This document shows positions 43,746 to 52,090 of a stretch of 64,000 nt of DNA, in pieces. The translations under genes and the position numbers were made by a program. The DNA comes from Argonema antarcticum A004/B2 (GTDB lineage Bacteria > Cyanobacteriota > Cyanobacteriia > Cyanobacteriales > Aerosakkonemataceae). The DNA lies in the NCBI RefSeq assembly GCF_023333585.1, contig NZ_JAIQZN010000014.1, forward strand, positions 40,756 through 104,755, read 5' to 3'. The notes beneath the pieces were generated by a model, which did not search any database, was not told the DNA's origin, and worked only from the letters and a program-made list of their open reading frames with translations. Numbering within the stretch: position 1 is the stretch's first letter; every line of letters begins with the position of its first letter.

Positions 43746-44603
43746 TTATGACTGATGAGATTCTAACCAAGCGGTTAAATCAGTTGGTTGAGAGAAATCT
43801 AATAGTGCTTCTCCCAAATCTTCTAATTGTGCGATCGATAACTGCTGAATTTGAACTTGAATTTCAGGAGTAATACGGCCAATTCGACGGGTAAGCAGCC
43901 GCAGCAGCAACGCCTCCTCTCCTTGTTTCCGTCCTTCTAGGCGTCCTTCTAGGCGTCCTCGTTGCTCTCCCTTTTCGATGATACTTTGATAGAACACAGA
44001 TTCCTGCATAATTTCCTCTTTGAATAGTTGGGTAATCACATTGTTGTCAAAGCGCAAACCAGCAAGAACGCTTACACAAGCTGCCACATTCGCTCGCTCT
44101 TGGGTTGACTCGATTCTAGCGACTTCTTGAGCGACTTGCTCTAATAAAATGTTGGGGGAATCACTTTGAGCTAGAGTAGCTAAAGGCAACAGAGCGGGAT
44201 TTGCCAAAAGTGGCGCTGGATCTTGTTCCCACATCCGAATAACTCGATAGCGGTGTATGGTATTTCGACTTTGAAAAGAGTCGATAAAGACATCGGGTGA
44301 GTTGGTTCGCTTTAAAAACAAGACAACTTGTTCGATTTCGGAGTTGTATTCATCATACAATCTCGTCCAATATTTGAGCATCCGGAATGGGAGTGGTGGA
44401 TTGGATTGCGGCAGAGTTTGAAATTCCAGTTGCAGAATTTCGTTGATGGTTCGCAGCAGAGTGATAGAATCAGCGCGTATGGGTTCGATGCTCAGTTCGG
44501 TTTTAAGTACCTGGATATTGGAAATGTTACCAGAGAGCAACCATCTGGCGAATTGTTCGGGATAACTTTCGGCGAGAAATTTGCAAACGTTATCGAAACT
44601 CAA
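43746..44603 (-). CDS. Rpn-family (PD-(D/E)XK transposase-like) protein with DUF4351 end
   Basis: A 285-residue protein of the recombination-promoting nuclease (Rpn/DUF2887) type: LKTELSIEPIRADSI, EILQLEFQT (D at 44, E at 58 as nuclease-fold acids) and the middle MLKYWTRLYDEYNSEIEQVV. The coiled-coil-like GRLEGRLEGRKQGEEALL run and C-terminal TRRIGRITPEIQVQIQQLSI and LLDFSQPTDLTAWLESH are the usual DUF4351 end. Cyanobacteria have many copies; role in recombination or defence is only proposed. Confidence 0.85.
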   Translation of the reverse strand: MSFDNVCKFLAESYPEQFARWLLSGNISNIQVLKTELSIEPIRADSITLLRTINEILQLEFQTLPQSNPPLPFRMLKYWTRLYDEYNSEIEQVVLFLKRTNSPDVFIDSFQSRNTIHRYRVIRMWEQDPAPLLANPALLPLATLAQSDSPNILLEQVAQEVARIESTQERANVAACVSVLAGLRFDNNVITQLFKEEIMQESVFYQSIIEKGEQRGRLEGRLEGRKQGEEALLLRLLTRRIGRITPEIQVQIQQLSIAQLEDLGEALLDFSQPTDLTAWLESHQS

Positions 44604-44780
44604 TTTATTGTTTGGGTTGATGTACTTTTCACAAATTTATTTTAACATCTCTCGATAGTGATTATTGTCAAATAATGATTGCTTTTTATATAAAAAATGC
44701 GAAAGCCTTCAGCACGCTTCGCGACCCGCTTTGTTGGAGGAATGCGAAGCGCGAAACTATCCGAAGGAATCTCTCTTTGT

Positions 44781-47114
44781 TCATACCTCACTTTTTCGCC
44801 TTTCAATTTCGGCAATGGGTAATAATAATGTATCCTCGATTTCATGCCGGAATTCTGGAGAGATATTGACATCGTTTTTCAAGCAATTGAATAAGTATTG
44901 ATTGAGATCGTAGTATGTCTTAAGTGAATCCTTGAGCGTTTTGTTGAAGAGGTCATATCGACTGACATTGAAATCTGGAATGTTTAAAGTTTTTAATTGC
45001 TCAATCCATACTTTATCGTTAGAATTCCACCAGTAATCAAATATTTGTTTGTTTCCATCTGGAGCGGGCATTTCAGCCTGAAGCTGTTGAATTATTTTAC
45101 TGATTTCAGGCTCAAGGTTAACCGCAATTAGACGGGCAAGTACACGGTCAAGGTTAACTTCAAAGAAAACCTCAAGGTGGCTGGATGATTCCTCAAGGGC
45201 AAGGGTACGCGCACGGGCAAAAGAATAGGCATGGTTACGCTTACGGGCTTTATTATTATCATTATCATTATCATAAGTATGGACACGGGCAATCAGAAGA
45301 CCAACGACGCGGATAAGAGTAAGGTAAAAAGCACGAACCGCTACAGGTTTATGCGGCTTTTCAACTAAACTTGATTTCTGACTTATCCATAACAGAATCT
45401 CTTGTAATTTTTCGTCTTTTGCAGCGAGCGCATCAATTTGTTCCTTTAACAACAGCAAGGTATTAGGCTGCCACGACATCTCACCTGCTAGCAAAAAGAC
45501 TTCGCGCCAACGCTTCTCGTTAATCAGGCTTTTTAAAGTATTTGGATTAGAACTAGAAACAATTTGTTTGGCAGTAAAATACTCTTGAAATGTTAGGTGA
45601 GAGAAAGAATAAATACCTTGCGCTCGTTCCACCAATAACCCATGTTGCGCCTCAATGGATTTCAAAACATCTGAGCCATCCTGTTGTAATTCATCGAAAT
45701 CAGTTTGACAATCTGGTAATTTTTTCAAATAGTCAGTGATTAATTGCTGGATTTTATCTTGTTCAAAAAAGTAATTGCTTCGCTCAAATGTGATATATGC
45801 CACATGAGAAAGCAGATTAATCTTGCGTGGTAAATTCAAATTGCGATAAACTTCATTTCTTTCAATACCTCTTGTTTCATCCCATTTCCTGAGTAGAATT
45901 TCCAGTCCTTGCTCATACAGTTTGGAGCGTTTCGAGGGAAAATCTGTATTCGCTTGGAATACTAAACAGGCTAAATTTAGTAAGATTGGTGTAACTGCGA
46001 GTTCTCGGACTTGCTTGTTTTCTGGCGACTGAAGCTTTTGGATAAACTGAGATGCCTTTTCTTGCCCTTCTTGCTGAAAATCCTTTGCCAATGCCACAAA
46101 CCACTTTTTGGCGAAATCTGCTATTTGCTCGGAGTTAAAATCTGCAACTTGAACATCGGTAAATCCATCAAACCCCAAATTATCGGCGGCGATGCGGCAA
46201 GTGATAACAAGATTATTATTGTAATATTTTTCAGCAATACGACGAATTGATTTAAGTACTTTCTTAAGGAGAGGCGATGGCACTTCATCCAAACCATCCA
46301 GCAATATCAATGCTTTGCCTTTTTCAAGCAAAGTTTCGACTTGCTCAGTTGATACGTTTACGTTACAGTTAGATAGGCATTGGCTAATGTAGTTGACTAA
46401 ACTGAAATCACCAGAGTCACTGGCATCTTCAGCAAAGTTTTTCAGCCCAACAAAAATTGGCAACTTATCCTTGAAAAACTCACCTTTATTGCACTTAATA
46501 GCAAGATGTTTCAAAAAGGTGGTTTTCCCAGATCCAGGCTTGCCCAGCATCATCAGCTTGGGAAATTTTTTCACGGCTTCCAGTGCCGCTACTCGTTTCT
46601 GACGCACTTCGCCCAACCCAAAACGGTCAAATTCTCCGGTATCTGCATTGAAGACTGACGGTAATTGAGAAATTTCTAACGGTATGCAGCTAGTAGGCTT
46701 TTCCAGAATGTTCACTTCGACATAAAGGTGATCTACTTCAATTGGTTGGGGAACATTCAACATCCGCAGAGTGCCGCACTGGGATTGGATTTTGTTGCGG
46801 CAACGCTGCCGTAGTTCTTGCACCAAGGCGTCCACATCTTCTGAAGCAAGACTAGAGTTTGCCTCCTGTACGACTTGTGGATCGGGTTCCTTGGGTGGTT
46901 TAGCGACTATCTCTCGCCAGTCTAGACCTAGTTTTTGGCAAATCTCTTCAAAATTTATACGGTCAATTGCTATACCTCTAAAAAAATTGCTGACTGTTGA
47001 CCTGGCAAGTCCCAACTCTTCTGCTAGAACTTTCTTATTCAAGTTGTTGCGACTCAAAGCTGTTGCTGCTTTTTTGATGCCCTCTTGAGATGCTTTAATC
47101 CCTCGGTTTGTCAT
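44781..47114 (-). CDS. bacterial NACHT ATPase (NLR-like) with N-terminal HTH
   Basis: A 777-residue STAND ATPase. Residues 1-70 form a helix-turn-helix of the kind seen in cyanobacterial NACHT proteins (VLAEELGLARSTVSNFFRGI, then FEEICQKLGLDWREI). Walker A GKPGSGKT at 191-198, Walker B ALILLDGLDEVP at 268-279, then FSHLTFQEYFTAKQIV in the winged-helix region. The C-terminal third is helical and carries a low-complexity YDNDNDNNKARKR patch. Bacterial NACHT proteins of this plan include anti-phage factors; no sensor repeats (LRR, WD40) are obvious, so the target is unknown. Divergent from an HNH gene, 172 bases away. Confidence 0.9.
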   Translation of the reverse strand: MTNRGIKASQEGIKKAATALSRNNLNKKVLAEELGLARSTVSNFFRGIAIDRINFEEICQKLGLDWREIVAKPPKEPDPQVVQEANSSLASEDVDALVQELRQRCRNKIQSQCGTLRMLNVPQPIEVDHLYVEVNILEKPTSCIPLEISQLPSVFNADTGEFDRFGLGEVRQKRVAALEAVKKFPKLMMLGKPGSGKTTFLKHLAIKCNKGEFFKDKLPIFVGLKNFAEDASDSGDFSLVNYISQCLSNCNVNVSTEQVETLLEKGKALILLDGLDEVPSPLLKKVLKSIRRIAEKYYNNNLVITCRIAADNLGFDGFTDVQVADFNSEQIADFAKKWFVALAKDFQQEGQEKASQFIQKLQSPENKQVRELAVTPILLNLACLVFQANTDFPSKRSKLYEQGLEILLRKWDETRGIERNEVYRNLNLPRKINLLSHVAYITFERSNYFFEQDKIQQLITDYLKKLPDCQTDFDELQQDGSDVLKSIEAQHGLLVERAQGIYSFSHLTFQEYFTAKQIVSSSNPNTLKSLINEKRWREVFLLAGEMSWQPNTLLLLKEQIDALAAKDEKLQEILLWISQKSSLVEKPHKPVAVRAFYLTLIRVVGLLIARVHTYDNDNDNNKARKRNHAYSFARARTLALEESSSHLEVFFEVNLDRVLARLIAVNLEPEISKIIQQLQAEMPAPDGNKQIFDYWWNSNDKVWIEQLKTLNIPDFNVSRYDLFNKTLKDSLKTYYDLNQYLFNCLKNDVNISPEFRHEIEDTLLLPIAEIERRKSEV

Positions 47115-47286
47115 ACGCCGATCGTGAATTTTATGACTATCTTAACTGGCTTTGTCAAAAGTCATACACGAAATCATACACTCACTCACGAAGTTATACA
47201 CCCTGAAACCTTTACTCAGCCTTATTTTCAGACACTAGGAGGCGAAGCTGGAAATGTAAGTATTCAACCTATCGGAGCCTTTAAAT

Positions 47287-47499
47287 ATGGCTAACATGAG
47301 TCCCAAAGCAAAGCGCAACAAAAGAGAAAGACTGATTCAACAGTATGGCCCCTACTGTTGTTATTGTCGCAAGTATCTCCCAAGAGAACAAATGACGATC
47401 GAGCATCTAATGGCTAAACGCGATGGCGGTTCCAATGCCATTGAAAATCTACGACTTGCTTGCTTCTATTGCAACCATTCCCGTCATAACAATATTTAG
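47287..47499 (+). CDS. small HNH endonuclease
   Basis: A 70-residue HNH protein: CCYCRKYLP (first Cys pair), MTIEHLMAKRDGGSNAIENL (the H and N), and ACFYCNHSRHNN (second Cys pair and H). The zinc-knuckle HNH fold is complete and the basic N-terminus suits DNA binding. Alone it may cut non-specifically or be part of a larger system. It is divergently transcribed from the NACHT gene and could belong to the same defence locus. Confidence 0.85.
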   Translation: MANMSPKAKRNKRERLIQQYGPYCCYCRKYLPREQMTIEHLMAKRDGGSNAIENLRLACFYCNHSRHNNI

Positions 47500-47862
47500 T
47501 TGTTCGCTGCTGCTGCGAAATTAATCGAAGAGTGGGGAATAGCTTTTGTGCTTTTACTCAAAAGCGCGATCGCACTCCTCACCCTCCTCACTTTTCTTCC
47601 TTCAACTGACTCCTCACCCACTCCCGCAACAACCTAATTAAACTTGTCTACCCCATAGCACATTATAGTAGGGTGCGTCATAGGTTCAAACCCTCAATAA
47701 TCGCTCTATAACTTCGTCTGACGCACCCTACAAGTTGATTTAAGTGTGACACTTGCGTAAATACTGTAATAAATGAGAAAATTGTTTGACGAGCGCTAGG
47801 CTGAGAGCAAGAGTTTGTGCTATCATAGCCAAAAATTACCAAATAATTTCAAGGCCAAATCA
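47500..47862. other. gene-free stretch after the HNH gene with a long inverted repeat
   Basis: The main signal is GTAGGGTGCGTCA (47668-47680) and TGACGCACCCTAC (47719-47731), perfect 13-base arms with a 38-base spacer. GTAGGGTGCGT recurs at 52750. The rest is AT-rich; one GCGATCGC at 47565. An intergenic mobile-type repeat is the likely origin; no gene is seen. Confidence 0.6.
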
Positions 47863-48087
47863 ATGGAATTAACAACGCCAAACAACTCTAATCAAGTTCG
47901 TCCATTAAGCGAAATTGTAGCAGAAATCGCCAAAACAGAGCTTGAAAAACTTAATGCACCTGATGCCACAATCTGCTGGTACGATCCAGATGCTTCGGAA
48001 AGTTGCGAACAACAGATCAAGTTTGAGGAACTTTCCGTAGAAGATCGAGAAGCGATTATTAAAGGTTTGGCAGCTTATCAAAATTGA
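47863..48087 (+). CDS. small hypothetical protein
   Basis: A 74-residue protein from the ATG at 47863 (a longer frame from 47815 starts with an unlikely GTG): MELTTPNNSNQVRPLSEIVA, then LEKLNAPDATICWYDPDASE and EELSVEDREAIIKGLAAYQN. Acidic, helix-rich. I do not know its family. It precedes another small gene by 24 bases and may be in an operon with it. Confidence 0.5.
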   Translation: MELTTPNNSNQVRPLSEIVAEIAKTELEKLNAPDATICWYDPDASESCEQQIKFEELSVEDREAIIKGLAAYQN

Positions 48088-48111
48088 AATTAGCGTTCAG
48101 GGTGTGCAAGA

Positions 48112-48321
48112 GTGGATGAAAAACCTCTTAATAACTGTGATGGCAGTGAGTCTTCCCAAAAAAGATGCGAGTATTTTGGAGAGTTCATTTCTCCAGACCC
48201 TAAAAACCCATTTAAGACTTGCGCCTATAGATGTAAAGGATACGGCGCTCTAGCAACTTTTTCTTGGCCAAAAGATAAGCCTTGTCCTCCCTCTTTCGAT
48301 GGAAACTTTCCAGGGCCATAA
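48112..48321 (+). CDS. small Cys-rich hypothetical protein
   Basis: A 69-residue frame starting at GTG 48112: NNCDGSESSQKRCEYFGEFI, KNPFKTCAYRCKGYGALATF and a C-terminal CPPSFDGNFPGP. Five Cys residues, one as a C-x3-C pair, might form a small metal or disulfide-bonded fold. Unknown family. 24 bases after the previous small gene and 28 before the Sel1 gene. Confidence 0.45.
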   Translation: MDEKPLNNCDGSESSQKRCEYFGEFISPDPKNPFKTCAYRCKGYGALATFSWPKDKPCPPSFDGNFPGP

Positions 48322-48349
48322 ATTTATACACTAAGAAGGTTGAAATAAA

Positions 48350-48712
48350 ATGTCTGATTTAGAAAAAGGTCTAGCTGCTTTTTACGACGACGATTACACC
48401 ACAGCACTTAGCTTATTAAAACCCTTGGCAGATGAAGGAAATGCGGAAGCGCAATGTACGATCGCAAATATGTACCATTTAGGACTGGGTGTAGAAAGAA
48501 ATATCTTAGAAGCGATCGAATGGTACGTGAAATCGTCCGAGCGAGGTTATGGTGTCGCTTCCAACAACTTAGGTGGAATTTATCTTACGGGTGATGAAGG
48601 TGTAAGGGCCGATCGAACAGAAGCAGATAAATGGTTCCAAAAAGCTAGAGATCAAGGATTTTTACATACTCCTCTCACAAGTGACTATTTAAAGCTTACT
48701 GGCGTTGCATAA
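48350..48712 (+). CDS. Sel1-like repeat protein
   Basis: A 120-residue protein with Sel1 (TPR-like) repeats: LADEGNAEAQCTIANMYHLG, AIEWYVKSSERGYGVASNNL and GDEGVRADRTEADKWFQKAR. Full-size small member of the family, used for protein binding. It may form an operon with the two small genes upstream. Confidence 0.8.
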   Translation: MSDLEKGLAAFYDDDYTTALSLLKPLADEGNAEAQCTIANMYHLGLGVERNILEAIEWYVKSSERGYGVASNNLGGIYLTGDEGVRADRTEADKWFQKARDQGFLHTPLTSDYLKLTGVA

Positions 48713-48741
48713 GTGCGATCGCACTCATTTCTTCCCTCGCG

Positions 48742-49629
48742 CTAAACAAACTCCCCTTTAGCTATTATAATCGACTTTCCACCCACATTTACTTCAATTC
48801 CACCCTGACCTTTTTGCGCTTTCAGTAACAGCAAAGAAGGTCTGCCTATTTCATATCCTTGCTCAACTCGCAGATCGATCGGGCCCGATCCAAAATAAGC
48901 ATACTCTACTAAATACCCAGCCAAACAACCATTAGCACTTCCCGTCGCCGGATCTTCTGGAACTCCCATAACATCGGCAAACATTCGCACGTTTAAGTTA
49001 TTTTCGGGATAATATGTTTCTGGACAAAATACCAAAATAGCTTTTGCTTGGGTATTGCTAACCAACTCGAAATATTTATCTTTATTTACCTTAATTTTCT
49101 TCACTGATGCGAGATTATTCAACGGAACAATAATAAACGGCACTCCTGTTGAAACTTCTTCTATGGGAAAGCGTGAATCAATCTCCTCAACATCTAAATT
49201 CAGTACAGGCGCAATCTTATTTACCGAGAAACCCTGACCAAAAGTAGGCGTTTTTTGCCGCATCCACAACCATTCAACAGATTCACCTGAATAATCCAGG
49301 GTAACCGGAATTTGCCCAATCTTCAAATTTAAGATAATCGTATCAACTGATTTTTGGATAATTTCTTGTTGCAGAACATACGCAGTTCCTAAAGTCGGAT
49401 GTCCGGCGAAAGGTAATTCCTGTTCAGGCGTAAATATCCGCACATCATAACCACCGTCTCTCATCTCTGTGGATGTAATAAAGGTGGTTTCAGAATAATT
49501 TATTTCTTTGGCAATGCGCTGCATATCGGTATCCGATAATCCAGCAAGTTCATCACCAGTAAACACAGCCAACTGATTGCCGGTGTATTTTCCAACAGCA
49601 AACACATCGACAATATAAAAATTCAGCAT
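48742..49629 (-). CDS. PhzF-family isomerase/epimerase
   Basis: A 295-residue PhzF-like protein: IVDVFAVGKYTGNQLAVFTG, EINYSETTFI with catalytic E47, RIFTPEQELPFAGHPTLGTA, MGVPEDPATGSANGCLAGYL. The two-fold DapF-like fold and Glu-Gly pattern are present. It catalyses proton-shift isomerisation of a small metabolite; no substrate is known for this branch. Monocistronic in the minus direction. Confidence 0.88.
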   Translation of the reverse strand: MLNFYIVDVFAVGKYTGNQLAVFTGDELAGLSDTDMQRIAKEINYSETTFITSTEMRDGGYDVRIFTPEQELPFAGHPTLGTAYVLQQEIIQKSVDTIILNLKIGQIPVTLDYSGESVEWLWMRQKTPTFGQGFSVNKIAPVLNLDVEEIDSRFPIEEVSTGVPFIIVPLNNLASVKKIKVNKDKYFELVSNTQAKAILVFCPETYYPENNLNVRMFADVMGVPEDPATGSANGCLAGYLVEYAYFGSGPIDLRVEQGYEIGRPSLLLLKAQKGQGGIEVNVGGKSIIIAKGEFV

Positions 49630-49676
49630 ATTCTCTTTTCTTCCTGTTTTCGTGGTTTAAAAAATTAATCCGATCT

Positions 49677-49765
49677 GATATCGTTAAGTTGTCTGTTTTC
49701 ATCTTTGGTTAAATTTTACCGCAGATGAAAACAGATACACGCAGATTAACGCAGATAAGAATGGA
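49677..49765 (-). repeat. interspersed repeat, ATCTGCGTT family, copy 3 (inverted)
   Basis: Plus strand: GATATCGTTAAGTTGTCTGT, TTGGTTAAATTTTACCGCAG, then ATACACGCAGATTAACGCAG and ATAAGAATGG, the reverse complement of the order at 14758 and 27226. Confidence 0.75.
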
Positions 49766-49787
49766 CTTGATATCAAAAGTTATACAA

Positions 49788-49878
49788 TAGACCTCTCCAG
49801 AAATTAAAGGTGCGTTCCCTAGAACCCTTGTAGAGACGTTTCATGAAACGTCTCTACAATGTTTTTTGGAGAGGTCTA
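49788..49878. mobile_element. 91-base MITE-like element
   Basis: Perfect 12-base terminal inverted repeats TAGACCTCTCCA (49788-49799) and TGGAGAGGTCTA (49867-49878). The terminal TA at each side would be the duplicated target typical of IS630/Tc1-type MITEs. Inside is a 32-base perfect palindrome (49828-49859) with arms TTGTAGAGACGTTTCA. No coding capacity. Confidence 0.65.
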
Positions 49879-49882
49879 ATAA

Positions 49883-49928
49883 GGAGGCTTTGCCTCCCAA
49901 GCTTTGTGACCAGGCTCAGCCTGGTCAC
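49883..49928 (-). terminator. hairpins downstream of trpE
   Basis: GGAGGCTTTGCCTCC (49883-49897) and GTGACCAGGC with GCCTGGTCAC (49906-49928) lie directly after the trpE stop at 49942. Strong stems but no clear U-run on the trpE strand; a repeat-derived terminator or mRNA end is likely. Confidence 0.5.
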
Positions 49929-49941
49929 GAGAGGATCGAGG

Positions 49942-51498
49942 TTAGCGTAAACAGCGAATTGCTTCTAACAAACCTCTTGCCTTATTGAGAGTTTCTTCAT
50001 ACTCTTTTTCCGGCACAGAATCAGCGACCAAACCGGCACCTGCTTGTACAGATACAGTATATTTGCTGTTACCTTGACTGCGGACAACCATAGTACGAAT
50101 TGCGATCGCACTATTCAACTGTCCCTCAAAATCATAATATCCATAAGAACCCGAATAAGGGCCACGGCGACACCCCTCTAACTCATGGATAATTTCCATC
50201 GCCCTAATTTTGGGCGCACCGCTGACAGTACCCGCCGGAAAACAAGCTTTCAGCAAATCCCAAGCAGTTTTGTCAGCCGCCAATTCTCCCAGCACGTTGC
50301 TAACAATGTGCATAACATGGGAGTAACGCTCGATCGTCATTATTTCATCAACTTTCACCGTACCATTCTTGCAGACGCGACCTAGATCGTTGCGTCCCAA
50401 GTCAACCAGCATAACGTGTTCCGCAACTTCCTTCGGATCTTGCAACAACTCTTCTGCCAATCCTGCATCTTCTTGCGGAGTCTTACCGCGTTGGCGAGTA
50501 CCCGCGATCGGTCGCACAGTTGCCATCATAACCTCTCCTTTGCCCTCCCCGTTGACGGGGAGGGTTGGGTGGGGTATTTTCTCAGCTTTCACCATCACTT
50601 CCGGACTCGAACCGATAATCTGCCAATCGCCGAAGTTAAAATAAGCCATGTAAGGCGACGGGTTAATCAATCGCAAAGAGCGATAAAGTGCAAATGGGTC
50701 GCCAGTGTATTCCGCTGAAAGTCGCTGGGAAAGTACAACTTGGAAAATATCCCCAGCTTTGATGTAATCCTTCGCTTTTTGGACGTTGGTGCAAAACTGT
50801 TCGCGGGAAATGTTGCTGGCGTACTCAACGTCTCCTGTACCACTTCCAGGCGGCTTCCATGCCAAAAGGGTATTTTGTTGGGATAGGGGGGATTGCAGCT
50901 TGTTTACGAGATGGGTGACGCGATCGCACGCCTGCTGATATGCCGTTTCCAAATCTACTTCAGGATCTCGCAAATCCGCATACGCGATCGCCCAAATCTT
51001 CCGCTTCACCTGGTCAAAAATCAGCAAGTGATCCACCTGCATCCACAGTCCATCAGGCAAATCCTCTCCCCCACCAGCATAAACCGGCACTCGCGGTTCA
51101 ATCCAGCGAATCAATTCGTAACCCCAAAACCCAAACAAACCGCCAATTCCCGGCGGTAGCTGAGGTAACTTTACCGGGTGATAAGGTTTGAGGCAATAAG
51201 TCAAAGCTTTAAAAGGATCGCCTTCAAATTCTACAACCCAACCATCCCGATGATGCTGGATCGTGCTAGAGCCTCTTGTCTCCAAAATCCACAGCGGGTC
51301 GCATCCTAGCAAACTGTAGCGTCCGATTTTCTCCCCACCCTCCACCGATTCTAACAGGAAACTATAAGGCTGTCCCGCACAGACTCGATACCAGGCAGAT
51401 ACAGGCGTATCGAGATCTGCCACCCATTCCTGGTAGACGGGGACAAAATTGCCTTGCTTAGCTAGTTCGCAAAATTGGGAGAAATCCGGGAATATCAT
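49942..51498 (-). CDS. trpE: anthranilate synthase component I
   Basis: A 518-residue chorismate-using enzyme from the ATG at 51498 (MIFPDFSQF). The C-terminal catalytic domain shows FQVVLSQRLSAEYTGDPFAL, LRLINPSPYMAYFNFGDWQI, VRPIAGTRQRGKTPQEDAGL, ELLQDPKEVAEHVMLVDLGR, CFPAGTVSGAPKIRAMEIIH and the end RCLR. First step of tryptophan synthesis with TrpG, which is not here. PHPTLPVNGEGKGE after PEVMVKAEKI is an extra insert of repeat origin, in frame, between the SPEVMVKAE strand and MATVRPIAGTR. Standing near psaD is common in cyanobacteria. Confidence 0.93.
   Translation of the reverse strand: MIFPDFSQFCELAKQGNFVPVYQEWVADLDTPVSAWYRVCAGQPYSFLLESVEGGEKIGRYSLLGCDPLWILETRGSSTIQHHRDGWVVEFEGDPFKALTYCLKPYHPVKLPQLPPGIGGLFGFWGYELIRWIEPRVPVYAGGGEDLPDGLWMQVDHLLIFDQVKRKIWAIAYADLRDPEVDLETAYQQACDRVTHLVNKLQSPLSQQNTLLAWKPPGSGTGDVEYASNISREQFCTNVQKAKDYIKAGDIFQVVLSQRLSAEYTGDPFALYRSLRLINPSPYMAYFNFGDWQIIGSSPEVMVKAEKIPHPTLPVNGEGKGEVMMATVRPIAGTRQRGKTPQEDAGLAEELLQDPKEVAEHVMLVDLGRNDLGRVCKNGTVKVDEIMTIERYSHVMHIVSNVLGELAADKTAWDLLKACFPAGTVSGAPKIRAMEIIHELEGCRRGPYSGSYGYYDFEGQLNSAIAIRTMVVRSQGNSKYTVSVQAGAGLVADSVPEKEYEETLNKARGLLEAIRCLR
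50531..50577. repeat. CCCGT-GACGGG palindromic insert in trpE
   Basis: ACCTCTCCTTTGCCCTCCCC and GTTGACGGGGAGGGTTGGGT on the plus strand form a hairpin and share CCCCACCC...GACGGGGAGGG with the M28 insert at 43448. It adds about 14 residues without breaking the frame. Confidence 0.8.
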
Positions 51499-51597
51499 AA
51501 TTTTATTGGGTTTGGATGGTAGCGATCGCCACAGCCACAACACTACAGTCTTTCACCCCAAGTACGAACGAGTCAAGCCTAAGCACAAGCTTCTCGT

Positions 51598-52059
51598 TTA
51601 CATTCTGTTAGAAAATAACCTGACACATTCTTCTAACCTTCTCGTTACATTAGAATCCCCTGGTATTTGGTTATAATTCAATTTATTGAATGTCGCTAAA
51701 TTTATTGAGCTACCGCGTCTAAATTCTGGCCTACTTCCCAGACCGAGTTCCACATATTCCCTAGTAACATTATTAACGGTATTTCCGTTGACTGTACCTC
51801 TTAAGCAATACCCTTCTTCCCTGTATCTGTACTTAAATCCTATGACTGTGTTACCAGTTTTGCGGAAAGCCAAATAATCAACATCTTGTTGATTTGGCAA
51901 CCGGGATTTGCCATAAAAGTAGTTTCCATTGGGTAAGCGTTGAACTGTCTGTCTAGATTGCTTCGTTGCTTCTTGCTGAGACTCTGCCAAAACTGGTAAA
52001 CAGCCACCAGCGAAAATTGCCAAGCTCAACCCAAAACTAAGTAGCGATTTGCCTTTCAT
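51598..52059 (-). CDS. secreted hypothetical protein
   Basis: A 153-residue protein from the ATG at 52059, chosen because MKGKSLLSFGLSLAIFAGGC begins a signal peptide that would be cut after VLAES. Mature part includes RLPNGNYFYGKSRLPNQQDV, AFRKTGNTVIGFKYRYREEG and CLRGTVNGNTVNNVTREY. Family not recognised. It follows the next gene by 31 bases, so both are likely one unit. Confidence 0.65.
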   Translation of the reverse strand: MKGKSLLSFGLSLAIFAGGCLPVLAESQQEATKQSRQTVQRLPNGNYFYGKSRLPNQQDVDYLAFRKTGNTVIGFKYRYREEGYCLRGTVNGNTVNNVTREYVELGLGSRPEFRRGSSINLATFNKLNYNQIPGDSNVTRRLEECVRLFSNRM

Positions 52060-52090
52060 AAATATCATTAGTTCGATAATAGTGTAAAGT

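Noticed and set aside
47668..47731. GGTTCAAACC, resembling a tRNA T-arm, inside an inverted repeat
   Set aside because: No acceptor, D-arm or anticodon stem; arms fit a repeat element instead.
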